DNA of 64,000 nt from Sialis fuliginosa (taxonomy: Eukaryota; Arthropoda; Insecta; Megaloptera; Sialidae): contig OY540821.1 in NCBI GenBank assembly GCA_961205875.1, forward strand, positions 15,190,001-15,254,000, given 5' to 3'. The notes below the pieces were generated by a model, which saw nothing but the letters and a program-made list of their open reading frames with translations, was not told the origin of the DNA and did no database searches. The translations under genes and the position numbers were made by a program. Positions 12,110 to 24,076 of this stretch are shown in pieces (positions within the stretch are counted from its first letter, which is position 1; each line of letters begins with the position of its first letter).

Positions 12110-12280
12110 ATTGTTCGCCATTTGCGACCGTTTTGTATTGAATTCGTCGTCCAATTGATCCAGTAATGCACAGTGATATTCCTTGTTAATTATTCTACCA
12201 TGTTGAAGGTAATTAATAAATATTATACCATGTGCATTCCAAAAAATCCCAGCAAGAACTTTACCGGCCGACATATTATA
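12110..12280 (-). pseudogene. mariner-type transposase fragment
   Basis: Read on the minus strand from about 12280 down, the frame gives SAGKVLAGIFWNAHGIIFIN, then a stretch ending LLDQLDDEF and KRSQMA. This matches the segment between the first and second catalytic aspartates of mariner transposases (FWDxHGIIxIDYL, xTIN, YYxxLLDxL, KRP). Only about 57 codons survive. The upstream GDE-type aspartate, the HQDNA motif and the third acidic residue are all absent, so it is a dead internal fragment. The reading frame is still open over the conserved part. No mariner inverted repeats were found nearby. Family assignment is firm from the motif string; subfamily is not determined. Confidence 0.85.
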
Positions 12281-12284
12281 AAAA

Positions 12285-14385
12285 GTTCAAAAAGAATTAA
12301 TTTTTATTTTTTGGTACTTTATTTTATGTATTTTATTGACTTTTGGCTTATTAATTATTTTTAATTCCATAATTTGGAGTCTGAAAATTCAAATCTGTTA
12401 TAAATAAATAAAACTTAATTTGACCTCTTTGTCAATATACATACATCCATTTGTTAAAACTCATTTTTTTAAATCGCAAGCCATCACTGCATGCACTAAC
12501 AAATATTTGGACGACTACCCGCAGACCACAGTTTGGCAATCACATTCCAATAATCGGATAAGCCATTCAGGAATTCCGTGCGCCATTTTCGATATTTGCA
12601 TCGCTGATTTTGATGTTTGGAATTCGATATGATTCTTAATCGCTTTTTTTCGATTGTATTATTTTATTCGATTTTTTCTACCTGTGGGTGGTTCCATATT
12701 GTATAAAATCTGACAGTCGGGTTTATCTTTTATATTATTTTATTTTAATTTTACTTATTAGATTAAGATCATTGCAAGTATCAAAATGTCAAACAAATCA
12801 TACTTATACATGTTTCGTATTTTTGTTTTATTTTTAAGAGGGTCTTGTTAATTACATATATGTATAAGAAGCCAGAAGAAGAAGAAGAAATGGATCCGTG
12901 AGTGTGTGTGATTGAAAGCAAAAATTATTTCACTCTGAATTTTTAAGAAATTTTAGTAAGTACATAATTATTAGTTGTTGTTTTTTTAAATCAATCTTTT
13001 TTTAATTTCTAGCTGCAATATTAACGAAAACACAAAATGGTGAAATTCGGAAGAGATTGACTTAACTTTGAATGAGACCAGACCGAGAAGATATAAAATT
13101 TATTTATAAATCTCGGTTTTAAAAGAATATCAATAAAAAATAACTGTGTAATACACAAATAATATGTCTGCATGTAGAACATTGAACACTTTTATAATAT
13201 CCTTTGATTTATCGATCTTACATTGAGTATGTCATAAATAATTAAATACATAATCTGCAATACTTAAAAGACAACGAATTACTTTGTGCAATACATTTCA
13301 CATTAAATGAAATATTACTGTTTTATTCTTTCAACAGAAAATATTTATATTAGCTGATATTTAAAATGTATGTGCAGTTTGATTTAAAGCCAAATGCGGG
13401 CGACACGTTTTATTACCAATCTTGCAAAGACAGGCAATAATTTACTTTCTAGAAAAGATTATCGTTTAAGTTATCACCAACTTAAAATGTCAAAAAAGTT
13501 TCAAGGTGTCTTATTTCTTTCTTTATTATTTTTTGCATTATAATTTAGTGAATGTGTATTACAAATAATATAATAGTCATAATAACCACATGATTGATTA
13601 TTATCATGGGGGGGGGGGGTATTTATAGGACAATATTGACATAAAATGTACAAAAACACACTACTAAATACGCAAAGAATTAGCTGTAACAAATAACTTT
13701 AATTCGAATCGATTGCAGAATTTTGAAATTTTATGCTACAATTTTTGTAGATTTTGAAAATATTTTGGTGGCAACTCTTTTACTGTATTTCTGTAATAAA
13801 TAAATTAATATGTCTGGTATCTTTAGATTTCGATACTTTACAGTTCGATTGATATATAAATCACTTATTTTTGTTTATAGGATAAACGTTTTGTTGCAAT
13901 AGAAACATTTAATGGTTCTTTTTTTTCTAAAACACTTTAAAAGTGCACATGAAGCTGAAAATAAATTATTTATAACTTTACTATATTCCTTTTCCACTTA
14001 GAAATTTTAAAAGAAGATGTTGTAAACTTTAAAAGTTACTCTTTAAAGAGTACGATGTGTAAATATTGTATGATTTAAGTAACTTTCTAAACCTGGGAAA
14101 CTATTAGAGCGATTTTAAAATAATTGTTTTAATAGTTTCACAATATAGACAAACTTTTAAAATACATGCTGATTTGTCAATAATTATTATAAAGTTTAAA
14201 CAGTTGCAGCAATTATACGATACATTGACTAGTATTTCTTACAGACTGAAATAGATATTTTCAGGGTTTGTGATAAGTTCTCTATATAATTTATTTTTTC
14301 AGTTTTATAAGCAAAAAAAATTGTTGGCGTAATATAATATTAGAAAATTTCAGTGCAAGTGTTATAATGACATTTATAACGTTAA
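12285..14385. other. AT-rich stretch, no gene; G12 run at 13608
   Basis: A GC-richer segment at 12470-12630 is open on the plus strand but resembles no known protein. Twelve consecutive Gs lie at 13608-13619. A small hairpin (CCGAGAAGATATAAA against its inverse) sits near 13080-13120. Otherwise nothing supported. Confidence 0.45.
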
Positions 14386-14389
14386 AAAA

Positions 14390-14763
14390 ACAAATGACGA
14401 GATAAATCTTTGTAAGTGAATATTTTAAAACAAACGTTGTAGACCTATTTATATATATTATAGGAAATTGAATGCTCTACAAAAAAGATTCTATAAAATT
14501 TTCATGTAACATGTGTCGTTCTTGAGATATCTTGAAAACATAAATATTTTAGGATGTCACCTCTCCCCCTTACACACTATTTTGATGATTTTGAAATGGG
14601 AGCAACCTCAAGCTACATCTAACCATTCAACCAAGTTTCATTAATATCAGTTTAGTGGTTCATGAGTTATGAGTGTGACAAGGGGGCAAATAGAACAATT
14701 TTTTTGTCTCATTTTAAAATGATCACAAAGCTTCTCGTATATTCGATATTGCGAGGAAGCAAA
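14390..14763 (+). repeat. GAGGAAGC-family dispersed element, 3' part
   Basis: The block order is GAGATAAATCTTTGTAAG, AACATGTGTCGTTCTTGAGA, CACCTCTCCCCCTTACACAC, GTGGTTCATGAGTTATGAGT, and the end TTCGATATTGCGAGGAAGC. The same series appears at 37831-38356, 17108-17350, 31925-32102 and 43075-43485. Full-length members seem to start CATCTGCCAAGTAAATGCAC. The start holds TGCTTCCTCG and the end CGAGGAAGCA, so the termini are inverted repeats of about 10 bp. No coding sequence. Confidence 0.8.
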
Positions 14764-14989
14764 AATTGCAATTCACAGAATCAGTTAAAATATAAATAAT
14801 AGGAAATATGTTTTTATATCTATAAATTCAAATGCATTGACAGAATATTTAAATAATAACAAATATTTAAAAATGATTAACTTTAAATACATCTATAAAA
14901 GTCGATGACACCCTTTTGGTTAGAATCACATTTGCTCTTGTAACTAGCCAATATCAACAATAATACCCACCTAGACTATAGTTGAGCAA

Positions 14990-15130
14990 TCTATTTCGGC
15001 TCACCTAAGCCTGTAACTTACGGTTAAGTAGTTAATATTAACAGCGGAATAATTAATAGTGGATAGGCGGAGAGGGTAAAGCCGATTAAGGAACCTCCGA
15101 ATACACGTGTGTAAATTATTAGTGCCGATA
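14990..15130. promoter_or_regulatory. unmatched GC-richer block with homeodomain-like sites
   Basis: Contains AATAATTAATAG, CCGATTAAGG and ACACGTGTGT (E-box) in about 140 bp of lower A+T than the flanks, with no match in the window. Regulatory role is only a guess from short motifs. Confidence 0.15.
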
Positions 15131-15735
15131 ATTTCTGAGTGGGACACTGTTTAGCAATATTAGTAATTCTGTGTTGATTTTAGCATTAAATACTTGCTGT
15201 GCGTAAATAGGTCACCAGAATGCAGTGGTTCTTAAAATGTTTATGTGAATTTTATTACATATTTGACATCTATAACTTTTTAATCTTTTAAACAACTTTA
15301 CATAGAATAATATTTGAGATAAAAAAAGAGAGCGCCAAGAAACATTTCGTTTCAAAAACCGCTAATTTTTGAGTTTTTTCTGTTTTTTTTTTTATATTTC
15401 TAGCGACTAGAAAAATCAAAATAACAAAATGAACCAAATTACCCTTTTAGGATAATTTTTAAGAGCATTTGTAAAAAGAAAAGCAGCATTATATGTTGTC
15501 CCCCACAACTTGTTTTGCTTCGAAAACAGCTGATATTTTAAAAGGTTAAAACACTCCATTAAAGTGAGAAATATTTTTTAAATAATAAGATTTGATTGTA
15601 TAAAAAAATTAGATCAGAAAATTCTGATTAACAAATAAATTTGCATATAAAAAAAATCAATTACTCGCCAATATTACAAAAATGTTTCTAAAAATTATTG
15701 TGCTGCAAGATATCATTAGATAAAAACCTGCATTT
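15131..15735. other. AT-rich spacer, nothing recognised
   Basis: No gene or repeat match seen. Confidence 0.45.
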
Positions 15736-15835
15736 AGGGTCGATCCACACTATCGTACCGGTCTTGTTCCGGTCTCGCTCCAGTCAAATATTCAGTATAG
15801 TAAATACTTTATCGCAGCGTGATTGGATCGACCCT
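15736..15835. mobile_element. 100-bp MITE (AGGGTCGATCCA ends)
   Basis: Starts AGGGTCGATCCACACTATCG and ends GTGATTGGATCGACCCT. The 12 terminal bases are perfect inverted repeats and pairing continues imperfectly inwards. The interior is GC-richer (CCGGTCTTGTTCCGGTCTCG). No clear target duplication. Too short to encode anything; a non-autonomous DNA element. Confidence 0.7.
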
Positions 15836-16099
15836 TAAGTTACTCCTTTATATTGTTCAAAAATAATGTTTTACTGCAAAGTATAGAAAGATAAACTACA
15901 TATCACATGTCAGAAATACTCATCTATTTTTTCAGATTTTTTAATTCCAAACCAATTTGAAATACCGATGAAAATAATCTATATTGGTGTAATAGAAAAT
16001 AGTAACATCATATTGAATGACAAAATATTTTCCAATTAACTGATAAAATCTTCAGTGGTTATTGGATTTTTTTGCCTGTGTGAATATTACAGGGAATTA

Positions 16100-16370
16100 T
16101 ATTAGATTTTTTTTGAGGGGGGGGGGGAGAGATCCATTAAACCTTACGAATATTAACGTTAAATGCGTTTTTTTTTTCTAATTAATTATTTAAAAAAAAC
16201 GTTATTTGAAACTAGGTTCAACATTTTATATTAAAAAAACCTTACGTAAGGATAGAGGGAGGGAGGCGCTCACCTTATACTTACGGATCAATACAAAATG
16301 AAGGGGGGGGGCGTCGAAAATTTCGAAAATCTTATTTATGTAATTCAAAGACGCTCCCAGAAGTATTTTT
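16100..16370. repeat. G-run-bearing probable transposon fragment
   Basis: Contains G11 (16117-16127), the palindrome CCTTACGTAAGG, GAGGGAGGGAGGCGCTCACC and G9 (16303-16311) next to CGTCGAAAATTTCG. The style resembles G-rich non-coding parts of insect DNA transposons, but no second copy is present here, so the class is open. Confidence 0.3.
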
Positions 16371-16409
16371 TAACAATAATTAATTCATCTACCTAATAAG
16401 ATTTGTACA

Positions 16410-16530
16410 AGTCTTGAGGCTTCCGCGGTGATCTTGATATTGATCTTGGCTTCTGGGTGTAAGCCGCGTCAACCTAACGTTGGCCGATAACACGACCAAA
16501 CTGACGCGGCTTACACCCAGAAACCAAGAA
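16410..16530. mobile_element. hairpin element, TTGGCTTCTGGGTGTAAG family
   Basis: Arms TTGGCTTCTGGGTGTAAGCC (from about 16446) and GGCTTACACCCAGAAACCAA (ending about 16526) pair over about 27 bases around a centre containing AACGTTGGCCGATAACACGA. Outside the left arm lies CTTCCGCGGTGATCTTGATA. A single-arm relative is at 22786-22880, and 39287-40166 is flanked by degraded versions of the same end. Confidence 0.75.
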
Positions 16531-17107
16531 CCATAATAAGACTTATATTGATTTCCTCGGCACACTTCTATAGACAATAAAATCATGACAACCAACTATG
16601 TGGGATTCGAACCTACAAAAGCAATAATAAATTATATAAAATGAACGGATATACAAGTACATATCCTTGATGTAATATATAAAAAAAAAAAACAATAATT
16701 CCTGATTTATAATCGCGAGAGTTTGTGTGGTCGATGCTCGAGAGAGTGTCTTTCTTATATAACAGTCATGTATCTTATACACTTACAAAATATATGAATT
16801 CCGTTCGTGACAAATTGCATTTGAAGTAGGTGCAAATTTATGAAGACGTTTCAACGACGTAAATAATGTTCAGGCAACTATAATCATGCATCACACCGAA
16901 TCACGGTGCTGTATAGTAAGTACAGATTAAGTGAGATAAGATAAAATTATATAACTTTCTACTAAGTACCCTATAATTTTCATTTGGTAAAATTTTTTTT
17001 TTAATTGATGGAACTTATTTGATAATAAGGACTTTTCACATTCATACCCCAAGATTTAAAAAAAATGCTAAAACAAGAGTTAGCTGGTGAGTAAATTTTG
17101 CTCCCGA

Positions 17108-17350
17108 TAACGTACCGACTCAAGCCAGACCCAACCATCCGACCAAATTTCAATAATATCGGTTCAGTGGTTCATGAGTTATGCGTGTGACAAGGATTCA
17201 GGGGACAGACACACGGACGGACAGACAGACAGACACAGAACGAAAAGTGTTTGTCTTGACGTGAAACGGAAAGATAAATTAAAAAAATTTTTTGTCTCAA
17301 TCTAAAACGATCACAAAGCTTCTCGTATCTTCGATATTGCAAGGAAACAA
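17108..17350 (+). repeat. GAGGAAGC-family element fragment
   Basis: Carries AGCCAGACCCAACCATCC, TCGGTTCAGTGGTTCATGAG, a GGACAGACAGACAGAC run, GAACGAAAAGTGTTTGTCTT and a variant end TTCGATATTGCAAGGAAAC. Same family as 14390-14763 but with the 5' part missing. Confidence 0.8.
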
Positions 17351-17791
17351 AATATTATGATCACAAAGGCTAACAAATTAAATTATTTTATTAACGCCTG
17401 ATCACGCACTTTAATTAGAAAAACAGAAGAATGTGAGTTACAAAATAAAAGCTTGTAAAAATAATTTAATTTAATTTTTAATATGCTTTCTAAACATAAA
17501 AAAATTCACTCACTCACCCTTATAAATATCTACATATTACTAAAACGAAAATTCGTTATTGAAGAAAAATTATAATTAATTAATTAATGAGGTAAAAAAA
17601 TAAAAATACTCTATAATCATTACTACATATTATAATAGAGATTAGAACCTAACATAATGAGTTGAATAAATTTCACTGTAATGCGTTTAATTGAATATAA
17701 CATTAAAATGCTTACTCGTTAATGTAGTATACAATATACACTCGCTAACATATACGTAATACGTTATGATTGTAGACATTCCAAGTACACA
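17351..17791. other. AT-rich spacer, nothing recognised
   Basis: No gene or repeat match seen. Confidence 0.45.
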
Positions 17792-17795
17792 TTAA

Positions 17796-19212
17796 GGATG
17801 TATGGCACATACAGTCTATGTAGAAAATAACGTAAATCTAGGTGAGATGGAACGATCTAAATCAAACTTTTAAATATTCATTTTAAGTGCATGTAGGAAA
17901 GTCAAATTTGTTTATAAACTACTTAAACTCTACTTAAACAATATAAATACTTATGTTTAAAGCTTATTTCTCATTCTTAACTATTATTTTAGAATTTTAG
18001 CCAATAAATGAATATTTTTGTTGATAATATGAAAACTTTTTACTCTGAATGTCATTTAAATTCATCTGTTAAAAATAAAAAAACCCCAAGTATTTTATTA
18101 TTATAAATGACTTCAGAAATTAAAATATTATTAAATAACACTATTTAGAACATACATGGAACATATAAATGCAATGAAAATAATAATATTAGTAGTATAT
18201 ATGCTTACAAATATGAAAAAATATGTAAGAAAATAAATAATTACATTTGACAACATCGCATTAGTACCAATTTAATTTACAACAATCATATTTGTGATTG
18301 TGATAATATTTGTGAACACATGTGCACGCGTATTCAATTTGTTAACGTAAAACACAGAACAATAATACGAGTATACTCAAATATAGTGTTGTTAGTTTGT
18401 GAAGAGAAAAATGTTTCATTGGAAAGGAAAAATTATTAAAGAAACGGTATATAATCAACGACGAGTAAACTCTTTACGATAAAAAAAATATAGAGGAAGT
18501 GCCTGTTACACCCGAGGAGACCAAACAACACGGTTAGTTCTCTAGCACCCCTCCCCCCAAGTATATCTTATTATTTATTTATATACATATAATTTAATTA
18601 TTTAAATGCCGAGTTTTGTAATAATTGTGACAGAAAAACGTTAACCTTCAATTGTTTAAATTGAATACTTCAAAATCACGCAAATTTTAATAAAAAATAA
18701 ATGTTAACGTCTAAAAATAATAAAAATGAATCAATTATAAATATATTAATAACAGTAAAATAAAATATTTGGATGTATTGTAATAATACAAAAGTTTATA
18801 CAGCGCGCCCTGGATAATCAGCTGTGCACTGTTGCCAAGTCAAAATATAATTTTTATAGAGTACGCCATTTTTTTATTTTTTTCGACATTTTTCAGCAAT
18901 AATTATTTTTTTTCTCACAATTTAGTTCTGTATGCATATAATTTTTTTTATGAAACTTGTTGCTAAATATGTAAGTGACGTGTTGTGAAAATTTCGGATT
19001 TTTCTCGATGCTTGAACCATGTGTTTTATTGGAATTCAACCGTCAATACACCATTCTCCCATAAGAGCCCATGTTAATTTTTTTAAATAATAACTTTTAA
19101 ACTATGTTGTAAAACCTTTTGAAATTTTGTGTGGGTACTTTAGATTTATTAAGGAGTAACTTCTCCAAATTTCAACTATTTCTCGTTGAAATTAGATACC
19201 TGCCATACATCC
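17796..19212. mobile_element. 1.4-kb element with GGATGTATGGCA ends and TTAA duplication
   Basis: The sequence TTAAGGATGTATGGCA at 17792-17807 is mirrored by TGCCATACATCCTTAA at 19201-19216. Read as a TTAA target duplication plus 12-bp inverted repeats, this is a 1417-bp element. TTAA duplications are typical of piggyBac and Kolobok elements. The interior has no long frame and no DDE motif, so it is non-autonomous or decayed. It contains a GC-richer piece near 18500-18560 and, near the right end, a block (19040-19200) reading like repetitive transposon DNA. The right flank continues AT-rich. Confidence 0.65.
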
Positions 19213-19216
19213 TTAA

Positions 19217-20156
19217 TTATATATGCTTAACGAAACGTCAAACAAATAAGTATGAAATTTAAATAGTTCATAATTTCCAGCCATTTAAAAAAATAAATGT
19301 TATTTTCTTTGAATGCCTATTCATTACTTTTAATACTCCGTGAAAACGCTATAACCTTTGCAAAACAAAGACCATAATATGGCGTGTTGGAAATTCATTT
19401 TGAACATTAGAAGTAGCTTTAATTTCGTAAAGAATTTGATGAATATGTTATCTCTTGATTAATGGGATAAATAAGGTAATTATGCTCCAAGAATAACAGC
19501 CATAAATGTTTTTATATTCAACTAACTTGAATAAACTATTATCATTTTAGGTTTCTTCCGATAATTTTTGAAATTTAAATTATATCAATGGCTCTACTGA
19601 ACTGTCGGACTGTAGGGGCAATTCTGCCATACCTATGGTTTTTAATAATGAATCATTATTTAACAATGAGTGCACAGTATACGTGTTTCATTAATATATT
19701 TATAAAAACGTTGGTGCGTATTTAGGCTATGAAAAAACAAAAATCACAATAACAAATGAATATTTGAAAAAAATATACTATTACAAAAAAAAATGTTCTT
19801 ACTTTTTTTCGAAAATAAATAGGTATCACAAGTTACATATCGTAGTAAAGTAGAATAAAAAACACGTTCAAAACTAAAAGTGATATAAAAATTCTAAATA
19901 TACCAATCAATTCTACGTAAAAAGTGATTTAAGAAACCGTAAACAAAAAGTACCTATCTACTTTGACAATAAAGTTATAGCCATTTAATGAATTTCCGAA
20001 TTTTCAGATTTTTACGATACCGCCTAAACCGCATAGAATTATTAATATTTTTTGATGTAGTAATACTTACTCCTCCCTTACAAATAATTCAACTCATTTT
20101 ACTGAATCTTTATCTCTTACCGTTTAGGAAATCTCAATGCATTTCGTATAGTCGTA
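19217..20156. other. AT-rich spacer, nothing recognised
   Basis: No gene seen. A short GC-richer segment at 19590-19640 has no distinguishing motif. Confidence 0.45.
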
Positions 20157-20950
20157 TAAAAAAGTAAAATATCGGTATGGAGAACCATACATGACTTCCA
20201 TGTTGTTTCTATCTTTTTAAATAATTTTTAAATATTATTATACATTTTTTTAAATATTTTATTTATATAACCTACTACTATGAATATACATATCGTAATA
20301 CATTAAAAAACATATATACTTACAACGGTTACAGCTCTTTTTGCCATTTGTATATAAATATTAGTTTTCTAATGTCAAAAACATAATTCACATTCGTAGA
20401 AAAACTAATTTGACAATTTGAATTTAGTTGCATTTGTTTCCAAGGCAACATGAATTAATGACATATTAGTATTTAAATTTCAAATTTTAAGTGTGTTTTT
20501 CACCCCTTTAATGGCTGTTTAGGCACGTACAAATAATAAATGTCCCTTAGATTCAATTGAACTGCAAATGTACCGAATCTTATCAAAATTAGTAAGATAA
20601 TACTCGCAATATTCACTTTTTAGACGAAAAAAGTTACAAAATTTCGAATATTTCCAAAACCCCTAATCCGATTAGCACCAAAATCAATAGGTCTGGAGTA
20701 CTCACTGAGACAAACATTTTCCCCAAAAATAATTCAGATCGGTGCATTTTTACAGTAGTTATCGTGAACGAAAGAAACTTCTACATCCGCACAGACACAC
20801 AGACACACAGACACACGCACAGCCGCCATGCGGAAATTAACTTTTCTTTAAGTTTTGAAGTTAGTACAATCAGAATTTGTCATTTTCTCGGACACGATTT
20901 TTCGATGGTATTACAATACTTTCATTTCTTTCAGAACATGGAAGTAAAAA
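20157..20950 (+). repeat. 0.75-kb dispersed element, copy 1 (partner inverted at 56 kb)
   Basis: Matches 56164-56869 in reverse complement over almost its whole length, from AGAACCATACATGACTTCC to TTCTTTCAGAACATGGAAGT. Both copies share AACTGCAAATGTACC, CCGATTAGCACCAAAAT, GATCGGTGCATTTTTACAG and a CACAGACACAC run. ACTTCCATGTT near the left and AACATGGAAGT at the right form inverted ends, suggesting a DNA element. A 50-bp piece also occurs at 49268-49310. An 86-codon frame over 20764-21024 is a passenger of the repeat, not a gene. Confidence 0.8.
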
Positions 20951-21495
20951 TATACTTAAGACCCTATGAGTTGGAGTACAGATTTTTTTGTATTAATATT
21001 TTTCCTCAACATTTTGCAATATAAAGTGAGCCAGTATAGTATTGCATTATTGGTTATAATGTATTTGACATGTATGTCTATAGAATTATAAAAGTAATAA
21101 GAGTATTTGTAATGTACAGTAATGTACACACATCTAATTGTCAACCATTATTATACGATACAAAAGTATAAACGTATGTATTTTTCTAGAGCTTTATTAT
21201 CGATCAAATAAACACCTCGTTCTGTGTCGTGTAACACGGATTGTCAACTGTTTCCGGCCATCACTCACGCGTCTCACTCGCACAGCGTGTAATTTGCACT
21301 TATCTGTCTTTCTTTTTAACATAATGCAGGTAAAAAAAACTATACGTATAAGCCATGCAATATTATATTACAGTTTTCCTTACAGGGTTGTAATTTTATT
21401 TAAAATGTGTTAGTAACTGACTCTTGAGAAAAATTAAATTGAAAAAAAATAATATATCATTAACCCTGCAGCAGACCCGACGGATTTTTCTTTTT
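20951..21495. other. no gene; short GC-richer piece at 21225-21300
   Basis: A 91-codon plus-strand frame crosses this stretch, but the peptide has no family motif and codon use looks random. The segment near 21225-21300 (CGTGTAACACGG, CACTCACGCGTCTCACTCG) is GC-richer and unmatched. Confidence 0.4.
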
Positions 21496-21690
21496 AGGGC
21501 TCCGAAAAAACCCTATTAATCTCACTTTGTCGTCCGTCCGTCCGTCCTTTTCACTCAAAGCTAAATAGCTCGTAAACTATATAAGTTAGAAACTTGAAAT
21601 TTTTACAGAACATGTAAAATGACGCCGTCTAGTAAAAGATATATAAATATATTGAAAAAATAATTTTTCAAGGGGGCACTAAGGAGCTAA
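21496..21690 (-). repeat. GGAACCCT-family dispersed repeat, copy B
   Basis: Reverse complement of 3910-4102: AGGGCTCCGAAAAAACCC, then CTCACTTTGTCGTCCGTCCG, AGCTCGTAAACTATATAAG and AAATGACGCCGTCTAGTAAA. The match ends near 21680 at TTTTTCAAGGG. Confidence 0.75.
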
Positions 21691-21959
21691 AGCAAAACAA
21701 AATATTAAAAAATTATTATATGATGGTTAATTGGTCTTTAATGAATTGGAATTAATAATAAATATCAATCACGTTCAGAAGCCCAAATAGAAGTTTCAAA
21801 ATGTAATGTTTTATTTATGAAGTCCGTAATTTTTAGTTCTCTACTATTAGGTATACAATTTAATAATCTAAATAAATAACCAAAACTGTAGTAAGTAGCT
21901 TTAAGCCTAGATATAATGAAACTTATAATTAAAAAATAACCGAATTATTTAAATGTAAT

Positions 21960-22075
21960 CAAATGCGGGCCTGTATTTAAGCAGGTTGCGTGTTCAGAGT
22001 TGCTGAAAGGGGATAACCAGCTGGTTAAAGTCATGGCGTTATGGACATGGCAGGAAAAAGGGGTTTTCATACACA
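21960..22075. promoter_or_regulatory. unmatched GC-richer block with AACCAGCTGGTT palindrome
   Basis: About 115 bp of lower A+T with the 12-bp palindrome AACCAGCTGGTT (E-box core CAGCTG), and no repeat match. Could be regulatory; no other support. Confidence 0.2.
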
Positions 22076-22785
22076 TTTTCAATTACTACACTAACGTACG
22101 TATTTCTTAGTATAATTTATGATTTATTACAATAATATGTATATGAAATGAATGCTTTCATTCGTATAATGTAGTTTGTAAATGTTGTCAACGTTTTTCC
22201 TTCAATGCACAGCTTAATTGTGGCTAGTGAAGCATCGTTTGTCTTTTTGTTATTAAAGCAGGATTATATTTACTGGAATAAATGGGAAAAACTTTATAGT
22301 TATTTGTATTTGCTTTTTCTTTATATGTTATAATTACTTTTATTAATTCTAGATATGTTCTATTTATGGTTAAATAGAACTTTAGAAATTCAGAAGTATA
22401 GGTACTTTATTTTTTTTAGAAATTAAAAAAGTATATTATATATGTATATTAGAGTGTTGTACAAATTGAAATATTGACGGGGCGCCCCCTCAATTTGTTC
22501 TTACCAATAAATAAGGTAGTCGCAAAATCAGCGTTGACAATTAATATTTAGGTAATGTTAACTTTAAATTTAACGTGTATTTTAAATAGCAATTTTCACG
22601 TTTTTCTGAAAATACTACTATTCCTTCAATTTTTCCCGTTTTTTCTTCTATATATTATGACATTTTTTGATAGATATAAATTTTTAAAGAAGACTATTTA
22701 TATTTTTTTAATAATTTATAAATTCCATCTCCGCAAAAAATCGATTTTTTGTTAAATTTAACAAATTTTTGTGGTCGTGTTATGT
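22076..22785. other. AT-rich spacer, nothing recognised
   Basis: A short GGGGCGCCCCCTC palindromic piece occurs near 22480-22493; otherwise AT-rich with no gene. Confidence 0.45.
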
Positions 22786-22880
22786 GACGAAACGTTGGCC
22801 GATAACCGGATCAAATCGACGCGGCTTACACCCAGAAGCCAAGATCCATATAAAGATCACCGCAAAAGCTTCAAAAGATG
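22786..22880 (+). mobile_element. single arm of the TTGGCTTCTGGGTGTAAG hairpin family
   Basis: Shares AACGTTGGCCGATAAC, GACGCGGCTTACACCCAGAA, GCCAAGATCCATATAAAGAT and CACCGC with the arms at 16410-16530. Only one arm is present, so this is a truncated copy or a piece of the longer parent element. Confidence 0.7.
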
Positions 22881-23756
22881 TACACATTAATGTTTCTAAT
22901 ATTAAATACAGAACAATTCAATGTTTTTTGCACCTCCACCAATCCAGAATTTTCTTCATCCTCTATAAAATTTGCATAGTATGTAAGATTAATTTTAAAT
23001 CGACTTCTAAGAAAAATGACCGAATTGATTTAATACTGGCACTGTAATCGGAATGACGTTAAAACTAACAAAGAATTTACATGTAGTATTAAATAATATG
23101 ATACATATATCTTCAGTTGTATAGGAGGAATATTTCTTGGAATTATTTCGTGAATCATGTTCGGTTCGGTATTTTGTACAAGATGAAATGTATCTGTCTG
23201 TAACATATCATATAACTTATAACTACATTATAATATTAATGTTTCAAAGATACATACATATATTACTAAAGGCAATTTGTAATTATTCGATGCCGAATTT
23301 ATTTAATGCAAAAATAAAATTATATAGCTTTTTTTTCTGAACTATACTGTATAGATAATTCTATCGCAATTTTTTAAATCGGATACCTACTGCTTCTATA
23401 ATATATTCATGTATGCACATTTTTCACTCATTAAAAATAGTACATACACGTCGAAATATTATAGCAATGTATTAGTGTAAATATGGATCGAAACATCACA
23501 GAATTTATATAAACCCGAAATAAACAAATGTACAAAGTACATACATACATACATACATGGGAATATTAAACGATGAAACTAATATAAGACAGAATACAAT
23601 AAACATGTCTGTTTTGTTATGACGGACATCAGATATTAACAAGTCCAATTAAAATGCTTTATTTAGATGGAAGGTTTATTCAAAACAAATGCATAATAGC
23701 CACGGTGTATCATAAATGGTTATATAACAACAAAGTGTAATAAAACAGGTATTTTA
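22881..23756. other. no gene; ACAT microsatellite near 23541
   Basis: AT-rich. A (ACAT)n run of about five units lies at 23541-23560. No coding support. Confidence 0.45.
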
Positions 23757-23930
23757 TCTTTATATATAAAAATGAATGTTCGTTTGTATGAAGCTTATAG
23801 ACTCGGGAATTAATGAACCGATTTCAATGCGGTTTTCACCAAAAGACTAAAAAAATCTTTATCAATATAATACCTAGCCATGGAATACAGAATTCTATAA
23901 TTTACGATTTTATTAATAAAAAAAAACTAT
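23757..23930 (+). mobile_element. Helitron-like 5' end
   Basis: TCTTTATATATAAAAATGAA at about 23758 followed by TGTTCGTTTGTATG, AGACTCGGGAATTAATG and ACCGATTTCAATGCGGTTTT resembles the TC-starting 5' ends of insect Helitrons. The same series occurs in reverse at 38395-38500. No CTRR-hairpin 3' end or Rep/helicase frame was seen, so it is a fragment or non-autonomous copy. Confidence 0.5.
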
Positions 23931-23944
23931 ATAAAATTGATTTA

Positions 23945-24076
23945 ATAAAGAGGTAGCTGTTATATTAGTTACATAAGCTCATGAGAACTACAAAAAAGGC
24001 TCCCAAAAGTCCCAAAAAACAATGTACTTTGCTCTTAAAATGTTCAACACCGGTGCTACGTGATACCTTATATTTT
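23945..24076 (+). mobile_element. fragment of AAGGTACTGGCACCAG MITE family
   Basis: Shares GTTACATAAGCTCATGAGAA, TCCCAAAAAACAATG and a decayed end (ACACCGGTGCTACGTGATAC) with the 3' half of the copy at 36613-36912. The 5' half is absent. Confidence 0.55.

Noticed and set aside
12420..12632. 70-codon plus-strand frame near the mariner fragment
   Set aside because: Does not match mariner or another transposase in either orientation; kept only as a GC-richer patch.
16600..16620. tRNA B-box-like GGTTCGAATCC on the minus strand
   Set aside because: No D arm, anticodon arm or acceptor pairing around it; at most a tRNA-derived SINE trace, and no second copy is seen.
20764..21024. 86-codon frame with a THRHTHS run
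   Set aside because: Lies in a dispersed repeat; the His/Thr run comes from the CACAGACACAC simple repeat, and the partner copy at 56 kb does not preserve the frame.
21138..21413. 91-codon plus-strand frame
   Set aside because: No recognisable motif, no splice or start context, and amino-acid use typical of random AT-rich sequence.
22769..23047. 92-codon frame covering RRGLHPEAKIHIKIT
   Set aside because: Its first third is the arm of the TTGGCTTCTGGGTGTAAG hairpin family and the rest is AT-rich DNA with no match.
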